Of a stretch of DNA of 64,000 nucleotides, positions 49,083 through 57,468 are shown piece by piece (position 1 is the first letter of the stretch; every line of letters begins with the position of its first letter). The notes under the pieces were generated by a model. The model was not told the origin of the DNA and did no database searches. It saw nothing but the letters and a program-made list of their open reading frames with translations. The translations under genes and the position numbers were made by a program. Source of the stretch: Oleisolibacter albus (GTDB taxonomy: Bacteria; Pseudomonadota; Alphaproteobacteria; Azospirillales; Azospirillaceae); NCBI RefSeq assembly GCF_003336875.1, contig NZ_QGNJ01000008.1, positions 1 through 64,000 on the forward strand, given 5' to 3'.

Positions 49083-49485
49083 GATCTGCTTAAACCGCAA
49101 TTTCGCTTCCCCATTATGCTGGCCCGTCCTGGGACAGGCGCCCAACCTGTGGAGGATGAGCCCGCAGCGGACCGATGGACCGCGGCGCTGGCAACGCACA
49201 GCAGGCCGATCACCGTCCAATGCCCGGGCAGATCCTCCGGGCGGAGGGCAATACTCCAAGACCTCAAAATCAGCGACCGTAAAGATATTACAGCAAAATG
49301 ACACACCCAAACTGTTGCGCCGCAGCATCACTCGAAACGCTAGACAAAGAATACACCGGACATTGCTTCAATTCCTGGACTCAACCTGAAATCAGCAAAT
49401 CCGTTTCTTCCATTCGCGAAAATGGGAACTTTCGATCCAAAAATCCCGCAGACACCAGCAAAATGCAAAGGGTCCGGACGGAGCC
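49083..49485. other. AT-richer region upstream of TonB-dependent receptor
   Basis: Just over 400 bp between the receptor start and the rarA stop. The stretch 49255-49470 is markedly less GC-rich than surrounding genes and has no convincing gene. It presumably holds the receptor promoter; no clear -35/-10 pair or operator dyad is evident to me. Confidence 0.5.
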
Positions 49486-50778
49486 TCACCGCTCCTGCCG
49501 TTCCGCCCGCAGCTTGGCCCAATAATCCTGACGCTTGCGGATCTCGCGCTCGAAACCGCGTTCGACCGGCTTGTAGAAGGTCTGCCGTTCCATGCCGTCC
49601 GGGAAATAGTTCTGGCCGCTGAAGCCATCGGCCGTGTCATGGTCGTAGGCATAGCCGTGGCCGTATCCCAGCTCCTTCATCAGCTTGGTCGGCGCATTCA
49701 GGATATGCTTGGGCGGCATCAGGCTGCCGGTTTCCTTGGCCGCCCGCACGGCCGCGCCATAGGCCTTGTAGCCGGCATTGGATTTGGGCGCGGTGCCCAG
49801 ATAGATGACCAGCTGGGCGATGGCCAGTTCGCCCTCGGGGCTGCCCAGCCGCTCATAGGCTTCCCAGGCGGCGATGGCCTGGGTCAGGGCGCCGGGATCG
49901 GCCATGCCCACATCCTCCACGGCGAAACGGCAGAGACGGCGGGCGATGTAGCGCGGGTCCTCGCCCCCGGCCAGCATGCGCCCATACCAGTACAGGGCGG
50001 CATCGGTATCCGACCCGCGCAGCGATTTGTGCAGGGCGGAGATCAGGTTGTAATGCCCCTCCTGCGCCTTGTCATAGAGCGGCAGCCGCCGCTGCACCGC
50101 CGTGGCCAGACCCGCCGTATCCAGCATGGTGCCCTCCGGCAGGGCAAACAGCTCCTCGCACAGGTTAAGGCAATAGCGCCCGTCGCCATCGGCCATGGCC
50201 TTCAGGGCGGTGCGGGCATCGGCGTCCACCGGCAGCGGCCGCCCCTCCTCCGCCTCCGCCCGGCCCAGCAGTTTTTCCAGCGCCGCCTCGTCCAGCCGGT
50301 TCAGCACGAAGACCTGGGCGCGGGACAGCAGCGCCGCATTGAGTTCGAAGCTGGGATTCTCGGTGGTGGCCCCCACCAGCGTGACGGTCCCGTCCTCCAC
50401 ATAGGGCAGGAAGCCGTCCTGCTGCGCGCGGTTGAAGCGGTGGATCTCGTCGATGAACAGCAGCGTGCCCTGGCCGCCGGCCCGGCGGGCCCTGGCCGCC
50501 TCGAAGACCTTGCGCAGATCGGCCACACCGCTGAACACCGCCGACAGCGGTTCGAAATGCAGGTCGCTGGCCTGGGCCAGCAGCCGCGCGATGGTGGTCT
50601 TGCCCACACCCGGCGGCCCCCACAGGATCATGCTGGTCAGACGCCGGGCCTTGACCATGCGGCCGATCGGGCCATCGGGCTTCAGCAGATGCTCCTGCCC
50701 CACCACCGCCTCCAGGCTGGCGGGCCGCAGCCGGTCCGCCAGCGGCCGCGGCGCCTGGCTCTCGAACAGTCCACCCAT
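49486..50778 (-). CDS. rarA: replication-associated recombination protein A (RarA/MgsA)
   Basis: A 430-aa AAA+ ATPase of the clamp-loader type acting at stalled replication forks. It starts with FESQAPRPLADRLRPASLEAVVGQEHLL. Walker A is GPPGVGKTT, Walker B LLFIDEIHRFNRAQQD, sensor 1 GATTENPSFELNAALLSR. The C-terminal tetramerisation domain includes SALHKSLRGSDTDAALYWYGRMLAGGEDP. The ATG used gives the usual N-terminus; SD weak. It lies upstream of crcB/rluC on the same strand, but with a receptor gene in between. Confidence 0.96.
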   Translation of the reverse strand: MGGLFESQAPRPLADRLRPASLEAVVGQEHLLKPDGPIGRMVKARRLTSMILWGPPGVGKTTIARLLAQASDLHFEPLSAVFSGVADLRKVFEAARARRAGGQGTLLFIDEIHRFNRAQQDGFLPYVEDGTVTLVGATTENPSFELNAALLSRAQVFVLNRLDEAALEKLLGRAEAEEGRPLPVDADARTALKAMADGDGRYCLNLCEELFALPEGTMLDTAGLATAVQRRLPLYDKAQEGHYNLISALHKSLRGSDTDAALYWYGRMLAGGEDPRYIARRLCRFAVEDVGMADPGALTQAIAAWEAYERLGSPEGELAIAQLVIYLGTAPKSNAGYKAYGAAVRAAKETGSLMPPKHILNAPTKLMKELGYGHGYAYDHDTADGFSGQNYFPDGMERQTFYKPVERGFEREIRKRQDYWAKLRAERQER

Positions 50779-50892
50779 GGCCACCACCCGTCTCCCTCGT
50801 CCCCGTGTGGCCGCCGCGACGGCCACCCTTCGCAATCCGTGCAAGACCGACTATACCCGGCCAGCACAGGCCGCAGACAAGGGAACCGTTGG

Positions 50893-51543
50893 ATGACCAG
50901 CTTTGCCGAAACCTTGCGCCGGGACAATGCCGCGCTGTGGGAGCGGGCCAGCAGCCACCCCTTCACCGTCGAGCTGGGCGACGGCACGCTGGCGGACGCG
51001 GTCATGCGCCGCTATCTGGTCCAGGATTACCAGTTCATCTTCACCCTGACCTCCATGGCCGGCTACGGCGTGGCCAAGGCCCCGACCATGGCCGGCAAGG
51101 CCCTACTCTCCGGGTTTCTGGCCGCGCTGACCTCGGCCGAGAACACCTATTTCCTGCGCAGCTTCGACGATCTGGGCGTGCCGGCCGCGGACCGGACCGC
51201 GCCGGATCTGCATCCGGTGGCCCGTTCCTTCATCCAGGCCATGGCCGATGCCGGCGCCCAGGGCAGCTATGCCGAGATCCTGGCCACGCTGCTGCCGGCG
51301 GAGTGGATCTATCTGGACTGGGGGCTGCGGCAGGCGGGCAAAGCCCCGCCGCGCTTCGTCCACCGGGAATGGATCGATCTGCACGCCAACCCGGCCTTCC
51401 GTGCCTTCGTGCAGGGGCTGCGGCAGGAGCTGGACACTCTGGCGCCAACCCTGTCGGCCGCGGACCAGACCCGCGTCGCCGCCCGCTTCCGGACCATGGT
51501 GGAGCTGGAAGTGGCCTTCTTCGACGCCATGTACCGGGGCTGA
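50893..51543 (+). CDS. tenA: TenA/THI-4 family protein lacking the catalytic Cys
   Basis: A 216-aa helical-bundle protein of the thiaminase II/TenA family, which salvages aminopyrimidines for thiamine. HPFTVELGDGTL, YLVQDYQFIFTL and LLPAEWIYLDWG are the family blocks. In classical TenA the last reads P-C-x-W with the nucleophilic Cys near position 135; here it is Ala136-Glu137. This places it in the Cys-less TenA_E-like group, which acts on different thiamine breakdown products, or makes it a non-thiaminase. AAGGGA precedes the ATG. No thi genes or TPP riboswitch are nearby. Confidence 0.85.
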   Translation: MTSFAETLRRDNAALWERASSHPFTVELGDGTLADAVMRRYLVQDYQFIFTLTSMAGYGVAKAPTMAGKALLSGFLAALTSAENTYFLRSFDDLGVPAADRTAPDLHPVARSFIQAMADAGAQGSYAEILATLLPAEWIYLDWGLRQAGKAPPRFVHREWIDLHANPAFRAFVQGLRQELDTLAPTLSAADQTRVAARFRTMVELEVAFFDAMYRG

Positions 51544-51557
51544 CCGCCGGGTCGGGA

Positions 51558-52985
51558 TCAGATCGCCGCCGCCAGCCGCCGGACCACGGTGGCCGCGCCG
51601 GCGGCGGCCATGCGCACGAAGGCGGGGAAATCCATATGGCTTTCGGCCCCGGCCAGATCCGACAGCGACCGGACCACCAGCACCGGCACGCCCCAGGCCG
51701 CCGCCACCTGCGCCACCGACGCCCCTTCCATCTCCACGGCCTGGGCCTGGAACCGCGCGAACAGGTCATCGCGGGTGGCGGCACAGTTCAGGAACTGGTC
51801 GCCGGTCAGCACCGTTCCGAACAGCAGCGCCGGACGGCGCTCACCGCCGCCGGTAGCCGCGGCCGGCATCGGTGGAAGCTGAACCCCCGCCAACGCGGCG
51901 CGCACCGTCTTCTCCAGGTCCGGCGGCATGATGTAGCCGTGGGTTGAGTCCACGCCCGGCAACGGCGGTATGCCGGGCTGGTACACCACCAGCCGGCCAT
52001 CGACGAACTGGCCATAGTCGTGCTGGATCAGCCGTGTGGCCACCACCACATCGCCGATCCCCAGTGCCGGGTCCAGGCCACCGGCGACACCGCTGAACAG
52101 CAGGGCACGGCAGCCGAAATGCGACAGCAGCAGCGTCGCCACGATGGCCGCATTGACCTTGCCGATCCCGGCCTCCACCACCACGGCCGCGCGGCCATCC
52201 AGCCGGCCCCGGCGGAAGGTGAAACCGCCCAGGGTCTCCGCCTCCGCCTCGGTGAAATGGGCACCGAAATGGGCGATCTCCTCGGGGATGGCACAGATCA
52301 GGCCGAAGGGGCGTGGATCACAGGCGGCCAATGCCACCCGGATCAGCTCGACCACGGGACCGTTCCCATGCTTCTCCGCCAGCCCCAGGGCGGTTTCACC
52401 GGCCTCGTTGGTCTGGTGCGGGTCGGCCCCGTGCTCCAGCAGCAGGGTCACCATGTCCAGATGCCCATGCCGGGCCGCGGCCTGCAACGGCGTCACCCCG
52501 GCCTGCTGACGGGCATTGGCGTCGGCACCGTGACTGAGCAGCATGCGGACGATGGCGGTATGGCGCCCGGCCACGGCGCTGTGCAGCGGCTGCACCCGCA
52601 TGGCGTTCAGCGAAACCTGGTTGGCATCGGCACCACGGGCCAGCAGCAGGTCGGCGACCTCCGTCCGTCCGAAGAAGCAGGCCAGCCCCAGCGGGGCGAA
52701 ACCGTCCCCGCCCGGCGCGTTGATGCAGCCGGGCTCCTGGGAAATCAGGCCCGCCACGCGCTGCACATCACCCAGCGCCGCCGCCTCGCACAGCTCCAGT
52801 TCCGGCTTCAGCTCGGCCAGCGCATCGGCCACCACGGTCTGATGGTGATAGAGGGCGGTCAGGATCGGCGTGGCGCCGCCGGGTCCGCGTACCGACAGCA
52901 GCGTGCGGTCGGCCAGGGCCAGGTGTACCGCTTCGGCCGCATCGCCGGCGACCACCGCTGCCAGAAGCTGCTCCATTGCCGCCAT
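51558..52985 (-). CDS. ankyrin-repeat protein fused to MTA/SAH nucleosidase domain
   Basis: A 475-aa two-domain protein. Residues about 1-220 form five or six ankyrin repeats (for example VTPLQAAARHGHLDMVTLLL, then EHGADPH). Residues about 226-475 are a complete 5'-methylthioadenosine/S-adenosylhomocysteine nucleosidase domain starting FGLICAIPEEIAHF. The E. coli MTAN catalytic residues are all matched: Glu236 (AIPEEI), Glu420 (VEMEGA) and Asp443 (RSLSDLAG); GVAGGLDPALGIGDVVVA is the purine-nucleosidase core. No signal or membrane segment. GGAGG lies just before the ATG. It converges with tenA. The ankyrin part may tether or regulate the enzyme; the physiological substrate is inferred. Confidence 0.88.
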   Translation of the reverse strand: MAAMEQLLAAVVAGDAAEAVHLALADRTLLSVRGPGGATPILTALYHHQTVVADALAELKPELELCEAAALGDVQRVAGLISQEPGCINAPGGDGFAPLGLACFFGRTEVADLLLARGADANQVSLNAMRVQPLHSAVAGRHTAIVRMLLSHGADANARQQAGVTPLQAAARHGHLDMVTLLLEHGADPHQTNEAGETALGLAEKHGNGPVVELIRVALAACDPRPFGLICAIPEEIAHFGAHFTEAEAETLGGFTFRRGRLDGRAAVVVEAGIGKVNAAIVATLLLSHFGCRALLFSGVAGGLDPALGIGDVVVATRLIQHDYGQFVDGRLVVYQPGIPPLPGVDSTHGYIMPPDLEKTVRAALAGVQLPPMPAAATGGGERRPALLFGTVLTGDQFLNCAATRDDLFARFQAQAVEMEGASVAQVAAAWGVPVLVVRSLSDLAGAESHMDFPAFVRMAAAGAATVVRRLAAAI

Positions 52986-53105
52986 CTTGGACCTCCCACC
53001 GTCTTCGGCTTTCTATCCTGCACCGAACCCCGTTCCGCAGGGCCTTGTCAAGGGAGGCTCCCGGCGACACGTTCACCACCCGGATCTCCCGCCCGAGCGC
53101 CCCGC

Positions 53106-55604
53106 ATGTCCGTCCCGACCGAGTCCGACCTTATCCCGCCATCCATCGCCGGCTGGTTCCGCAGCCGCGGCTGGGCGCCCCATGCCCATCAGCTGGCCAT
53201 GGTGGATGCGGCACAAGACGGGGTGAACGCCCTGCTGATCGCCCCCACCGGCGGCGGCAAGACCCTGGCGGGATTCCTGCCCAGCCTGATCGAACTGTCC
53301 GAACGTCCGCGCGACGGGCTGCACACCCTCTACATCTCGCCGCTGAAGGCGCTGGCCGTGGACATCCAGCGCAATCTGGAACAGCCCATTGCCGAACTGC
53401 GGCTGCCGATCCGGGCGGAGACGCGCACCGGCGACACGCCGGGGGCCAAGCGGGCGCGCCAGCGCAGCAAGCCGCCGCACATCCTGATGACCACGCCCGA
53501 AAGCCTGGCGCTGCTGCTGTCCTACCCCGATGCCGGCGACATCTTCCGCGGCCTGCGCTGCGTCATCATCGACGAGCTGCACGCCCTGGCCGGAACCAAG
53601 CGCGGCGACCTGCTGGCGCTGGGCCTGTCGCGCCTGCACGGCTTGGCGCCGCATCTGCGCCGTGTCGGCCTGTCGGCCACCGTGGCCCGGCCCGACGATC
53701 TGGTGGCCTGGCTGTCGCCCACCGGCCGCCTGCATGACGGCCAGGGCGAGCTGGCGCCGGTGCGCACGGTGCTGGGCCGCACCGGCGCCAGGGCCGAGGT
53801 CGAGATCCTGGCCACGGAGGAGTACCTGCCCTGGGCCGGGCATATGGCGCTGCACGCCCTGGCCGAGGTCTATCAGCGCATCAAGCGCCACGGCACCACG
53901 CTGGTCTTCGTCAACACCCGCGCCCAGGCTGAGCTGGCCTTCCAGGAGCTGTGGCGGCTGAACGAGGACAATCTGCCCATCGCCCTCCACCACGGTTCGC
54001 TGGCGGTGGAGCAGCGCCGCAAGGTGGAGGCGGCCATGGCCGCCGGCAGGCTGCGGGCCGTGGTCGCCACCTCGTCGCTGGATCTGGGCATCGACTGGGC
54101 GGCGGTGGATCTGGTGGTGCAGGTGGGCGCGCCCAAGGGCGTGTCGCGGCTGCTGCAACGCATCGGCCGCGCCAACCACCGGCTGGACGAGCCCAGCCGT
54201 GCCCTGCTGGTGCCGGCCAACCGCTTCGAGGTGCTGGAATGCGAGGCGGCGGTGGAGGCCATCCGCGCCCGCACCCTGGACGGGGAACCGCCGCGTCCCG
54301 GTGCGCTGGACGTGCTGGCCCAGCACATCACCGGCGTCGCCTGTGCCGGCCCCTTTTCCGCCGATGCGCTCTATGCCGAGGTGGTGCGCGCCGCTCCCTA
54401 TGCCGACCTGGACCGGGACGGCTTCGACGACGTGTTCGACTTCGTGTCCACCGGCGGCTACGCGCTGGGCGCCTATGACCGCTTCAAGCGGCTGGTCCGG
54501 GATGCGGACACCGGCCTGTGGTCCGCGGCCTCGCCCCAGGTGGCACGGCAATACCGGCTCAATGTCGGCACCATCGTCGAGGAGATCATGCTGAATGTCC
54601 GCATGAACCGCGGCGCCGTGCTGGGCAAGGTGGAGGAGTATTTCGTCAATGGCCTGACACCGGGCGACAGTTTCCTCTTCGCCGGGCAATTGCTGACCTT
54701 CCTGGGCGTGCGCGACATGGAGGTTCAGGTGGCCAAGGGCAAGGGCGGCGACCCCAAGGTGCCGGCCTATGCCGGCGGCCGGCTGCCATTGTCGACCCAT
54801 CTGGCCGAGCGCGTGCGCGGCATCCTGGCCGATCCCGGTCGCTGGATCGCCCTGCCGCCGGCGGTGCAGGACTGGCTGCGCCTGCAACGCCACAGTTCCG
54901 TCCTGCCGGACGGCTCCTCCCTGCTGGTGGAGAGTTTCCCGCGCGCCGGCAAGGAGTTCCTGGTCGCCTATTGCTTCGAGGGACGCAATGCCCACCAGAC
55001 GCTGGGCATGCTGCTGACGCGGCGCATGGAGCGGCTGGGCCTGCAGCCGCTGGGCTTTGTCGCCACCGATTACGTGTTGGCCACCTGGGCCTTGAAGGCG
55101 CCGAGCGGCACCGATCTCGACATGCTGTTCGACCAGGACATGCTGGGCGACGATCTGGAGGCGTGGATGGAGGAATCCTCCATGCTGAAGCGCATGTTCC
55201 GCACTGTGGCGGTGATCTCCGGCCTGATCGAGCGGCGACACCCCGGTCTGGAGAAGAGCGGGCGTCAGGTCACCTTCAGCAGCGATCTCATCTATGACGT
55301 GCTGCGCAAGCACGAGCCCGGCCATGTGCTGCTGCGCGCCACCCGCGCCGACGCCGCCGCCGGACTGACCGATGTGCGCCGCCTGTCGGACATGCTGGCC
55401 CGGGTGAAAGGCCGCATCCAGCACCGGCGGCTGGACCGGATCTCCCCGCTGGCCGTCCCCGTCATCCTGGAGATCGGGCGGGAACAGGTGGCCGGCAGCG
55501 CCACCGAGGCGCTGCTGGAGGAGGCGGCCCAGGAACTGGTGGCGGAAGCGGCTCCGGAGCTGATGCGTCGCCCGCAGAACCGGCAGGGACACCTGGCCCT
55601 GTGA
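53106..55604 (+). CDS. ligase-associated DNA-damage-response DEXH-box helicase (Lhr-like)
   Basis: An 832-aa SF2 helicase. Motif Q/I region AHQLAMVDAAQDGVNALLIAPTGGGKTLAGFLPS, motif Ia YISPLKALAVD, motif II IIDELHALAG (DELH), motif III SATV, motif IV-V VFVNTRAQAE and VVATSSLDLGIDW, and motif VI QRIGRANH. A long Lhr-type C-terminal half follows. The family normally sits with an ATP-dependent DNA ligase, a metallo-exonuclease and a phosphoesterase in a repair cluster; none is next to it here. Start ATG at 53106 gives the usual N-terminus; a longer in-frame reading runs antisense into the ankyrin gene. Confidence 0.93.
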   Translation: MSVPTESDLIPPSIAGWFRSRGWAPHAHQLAMVDAAQDGVNALLIAPTGGGKTLAGFLPSLIELSERPRDGLHTLYISPLKALAVDIQRNLEQPIAELRLPIRAETRTGDTPGAKRARQRSKPPHILMTTPESLALLLSYPDAGDIFRGLRCVIIDELHALAGTKRGDLLALGLSRLHGLAPHLRRVGLSATVARPDDLVAWLSPTGRLHDGQGELAPVRTVLGRTGARAEVEILATEEYLPWAGHMALHALAEVYQRIKRHGTTLVFVNTRAQAELAFQELWRLNEDNLPIALHHGSLAVEQRRKVEAAMAAGRLRAVVATSSLDLGIDWAAVDLVVQVGAPKGVSRLLQRIGRANHRLDEPSRALLVPANRFEVLECEAAVEAIRARTLDGEPPRPGALDVLAQHITGVACAGPFSADALYAEVVRAAPYADLDRDGFDDVFDFVSTGGYALGAYDRFKRLVRDADTGLWSAASPQVARQYRLNVGTIVEEIMLNVRMNRGAVLGKVEEYFVNGLTPGDSFLFAGQLLTFLGVRDMEVQVAKGKGGDPKVPAYAGGRLPLSTHLAERVRGILADPGRWIALPPAVQDWLRLQRHSSVLPDGSSLLVESFPRAGKEFLVAYCFEGRNAHQTLGMLLTRRMERLGLQPLGFVATDYVLATWALKAPSGTDLDMLFDQDMLGDDLEAWMEESSMLKRMFRTVAVISGLIERRHPGLEKSGRQVTFSSDLIYDVLRKHEPGHVLLRATRADAAAGLTDVRRLSDMLARVKGRIQHRRLDRISPLAVPVILEIGREQVAGSATEALLEEAAQELVAEAAPELMRRPQNRQGHLAL

Positions 55605-55625
55605 CCGCCCGCTGACGCTCCGGTG

Positions 55626-55955
55626 TCAGTGCCCCGCGGATTTCGAGAACAGGTTGATGACCAGGATGCCGGCCAGGATCAGGCCCAGCCCGGCCAGGGC
55701 CGGCAGATCGAGGACCTGCTTGAACCAGACCCAGCCGATGGCGGAGATCAGCACGATGCCGGCACCGGACCAGATGGCGTAGGCGATGCCCACCGGCACG
55801 CTGCGCAAGGTCCAGGACAGCAGCAAGAAGGCGACACCGTAGCCGACAGCCGTGACCGCGCTCGGCACCGGCCGGGTGAACCCGTCCGACAGCTTCATCG
55901 CCGTTGTGCCGATGACCTCGGCGATGATGGCGACAGCCAGATAGAGATAGGCCAT
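55626..55955 (-). CDS. small multidrug resistance (SMR) efflux protein, EmrE-like
   Basis: A 109-aa four-helix protein. LYLAVAIIAEVIGTTAMKLSDGFTR carries the membrane-embedded Glu13 that couples proton and substrate. PVGIAYAIWSGAGIVLI is the second SMR signature. It exports lipophilic cations as a dual-topology dimer. The sequence is nearer EmrE than SugE/Gdx. No guanidine riboswitch is evident upstream. Convergent with the helicase gene. Confidence 0.94.
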   Translation of the reverse strand: MAYLYLAVAIIAEVIGTTAMKLSDGFTRPVPSAVTAVGYGVAFLLLSWTLRSVPVGIAYAIWSGAGIVLISAIGWVWFKQVLDLPALAGLGLILAGILVINLFSKSAGH

Positions 55956-56231
55956 GACGGTGCAGGTCCCTTGCTGAAACGGGAGTGATGAGGCCGGCGG
56001 CTTCCCTGCCATGGAACCGCCCCAGTGCCGGGTGATGCCCATCACACCGCCTGCCGTGGGTGGAGGGGCGCCCCCGCGTTCGGTGCATGGCACCTGTGGC
56101 TGCGGTCACAGCCCTTTGCCGATCGAACCGCCATAGTGACCCCATAGCCGGTCATTGCCGCAGCGCATACAAAACCGCGCGCCGGGCCGTGCAGCACTTC
56201 CTGAGATAGAGATAGAGAGAAAGAGACAGCC

Positions 56232-56597
56232 ATGCGCCTCGTCGCCCCCCTGGCCGCGTCCCTGTTGTCCGCCGCCCTTCTCTTCACCGCCGGCAGCGCC
56301 GGCGCCACCGAAACCTGCGCCGCCTTGCCGGCTGCTCCCGCCGTCAGTGCGGAAACCCCGGCCCGCGTGGTACGGGACTACAGCGCCGCGGTTCAGAACC
56401 ACATCGATTGTCTGCGCCAGCAGGTCAATGCGCGGCGCGACAGCCTGAGCCGGGCCGAAAAGGAGGCCCTGGCCGCACAGATGAGCCGCGCCGCCTATGC
56501 CGAACGCAAGCTGCGCATCGACTATGGCACCGCCATCCGCGCGACAAGCCGGACGGCGGAAGTTGCCATGGATCAGGTCGCGGCCCTGCCGCGCTGA
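56232..56597 (+). CDS. small exported helical protein
   Basis: A 121-aa protein with a signal peptide (LAASLLSAALLFTAGSAGATE, cleavage near residue 25) and one Cys in ETCAAL and one in HIDCLRQQ, possibly forming a disulfide. The mature part is largely helical and charged (SLSRAEKEALAAQMSRAAYAERKLRID). I do not recognise it. A purine-only run of GAGATA repeats (56203-56226) precedes the ATG and may serve as ribosome binding site. A strong terminator follows. Confidence 0.75.
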   Translation: MRLVAPLAASLLSAALLFTAGSAGATETCAALPAAPAVSAETPARVVRDYSAAVQNHIDCLRQQVNARRDSLSRAEKEALAAQMSRAAYAERKLRIDYGTAIRATSRTAEVAMDQVAALPR

Positions 56598-56626
56598 CAG
56601 AACGCCGGCCGCCCCCCGGGCCTGTG

Positions 56627-56656
56627 AAGCCCCCGCCTCCCCGGCGGGGGCTTTTT
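56627..56656 (+). terminator. terminator after the small exported protein
   Basis: AAGCCCCCGCC (56627-56637) pairs with GGCGGGGGCTT (56643-56653), followed by a run of T (56652-56656). A textbook rho-independent terminator. Confidence 0.9.
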
Positions 56657-56792
56657 CATGCCGCCCTCCCCGCCAATGGTCCGGACCGTCTCGGCTGGCG
56701 GGAAAACGTGTGGATGCGACGACGCACGGGATGTCCCCGACCGACGAACCCGTTATCCTGCGCCAGCCTTGCGATCTCGGCAGGGCAGGCTC

Positions 56793-56809
56793 TTTAGAAT
56801 CTTTCTAAA
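56793..56809. promoter_or_regulatory. Irr-type iron control element on the dps promoter
   Basis: TTTAGAATCTTTCTAAA is a perfect 7-bp inverted repeat with a 3-nt centre, very close to the TTTAGAA...TTCTAAA iron control element recognised by Irr in alphaproteobacteria. It overlaps the -10 of a candidate promoter: TTGCGA at 56769-56774, an 18-bp spacer and TTTAGA at 56793-56798. Confidence 0.65.
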
Positions 56810-56878
56810 AACGACTTGCCGTATCCGACCGGCAGGCCCATCCTGACATCCAGCAACAAACCAAACGGAGAGGACATC

Positions 56879-57358
56879 ATGGCCAAATCCGTCGCCATCG
56901 ATATCGGCATCAATGAAACCGACCGCAAGGCGATCGCCGAGGGCCTGTCGCGCCTGCTGGCCGACACTTTCTCGCTCTATTTGAAGACCCATGGCTTCCA
57001 TTGGAACGTCACCGGCCCGATGTTCAACACGCTCCACACCATGTTCATGGGGCAGTACACGGAGCTTTGGAACGCCCTGGACGAGATCGCCGAGCGTATC
57101 CGCTCGCTTGGCCATTTCGCGCCCGGCAGCGGCGGCCAGTTCGGCGCCCTGACCTCGGTGCAGGAGGAGCCGTCGGTTCCGAGCGCCATGGACATGGTGC
57201 GCCAGCTGGTCGAGGGGCATGAGACGGTGGCCCGCACGGCGCGCAGCGTCTTCCCGCTGGCCGAGACGGGCGGGGACGAGGCCACGGCCGACCTGCTGAC
57301 CCAGCGCCTGCAGATCCATGAGAAGACCGCCTGGATGCTGCGCTCGCTGCTGGAATAG
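56879..57358 (+). CDS. dps: Dps-family DNA-protecting ferritin-like protein
   Basis: A 159-aa four-helix protein. [24 protein letters not shown] and the following [12 protein letters not shown] are the Dps signature, holding the His, His, Asp and Glu of the inter-subunit ferroxidase site. One usual acidic residue (F-E-x-x-Y) is replaced, reading FMGQY. It forms 12-mers that oxidise and store iron and protect DNA from peroxide. GGAGAGG precedes the ATG. An Irr-like box overlaps the likely promoter, linking it to iron status. A terminator follows. Confidence 0.93.
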   Translation: MAKSVAIDIGINETDRKAIAEGLSRLLADTFSLYLKTHGFHWNVTGPMFNTLHTMFMGQYTELWNALDEIAERIRSLGHFAPGSGGQFGALTSVQEEPSVPSAMDMVRQLVEGHETVARTARSVFPLAETGGDEATADLLTQRLQIHEKTAWMLRSLLE

Positions 57359-57382
57359 TCGGGCACTCGCATCGCCCGAACG

Positions 57383-57412
57383 AAAGGGGCGCCCCGCGGG
57401 ACGCCCCTTTTT
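57383..57412. terminator. bidirectional terminator between dps and usp
   Basis: AAAGGGGCG (57383-57391) pairs with CGCCCCTTT (57402-57410), with CCC/GGG in the loop, followed by T on the plus strand and preceded by AAA. It can end dps and the convergent usp transcript. Confidence 0.85.
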
Positions 57413-57468
57413 GCTGTCGTGCCAGCCCTCTTCCCGCCGTCAGCCGGCGCGACCCGGGTGGCCGGGCG

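Noticed and set aside
50779-50892. A TPP riboswitch before tenA
   Set aside because: The 114-bp gap lacks the conserved CTGAGA and ACCTGATCTGG elements.
52020-53105. Upstream extension of the helicase frame by 362 codons
   Set aside because: It runs antisense to the ankyrin-nucleosidase gene and has no domain content. The family N-terminus begins at the ATG at 53106.
56203-56226. GAGATA tandem repeat as a mobile-element or phase-variation tract
   Set aside because: Only a few imperfect units of a purine run directly before an ATG; it more simply acts as a ribosome binding region.
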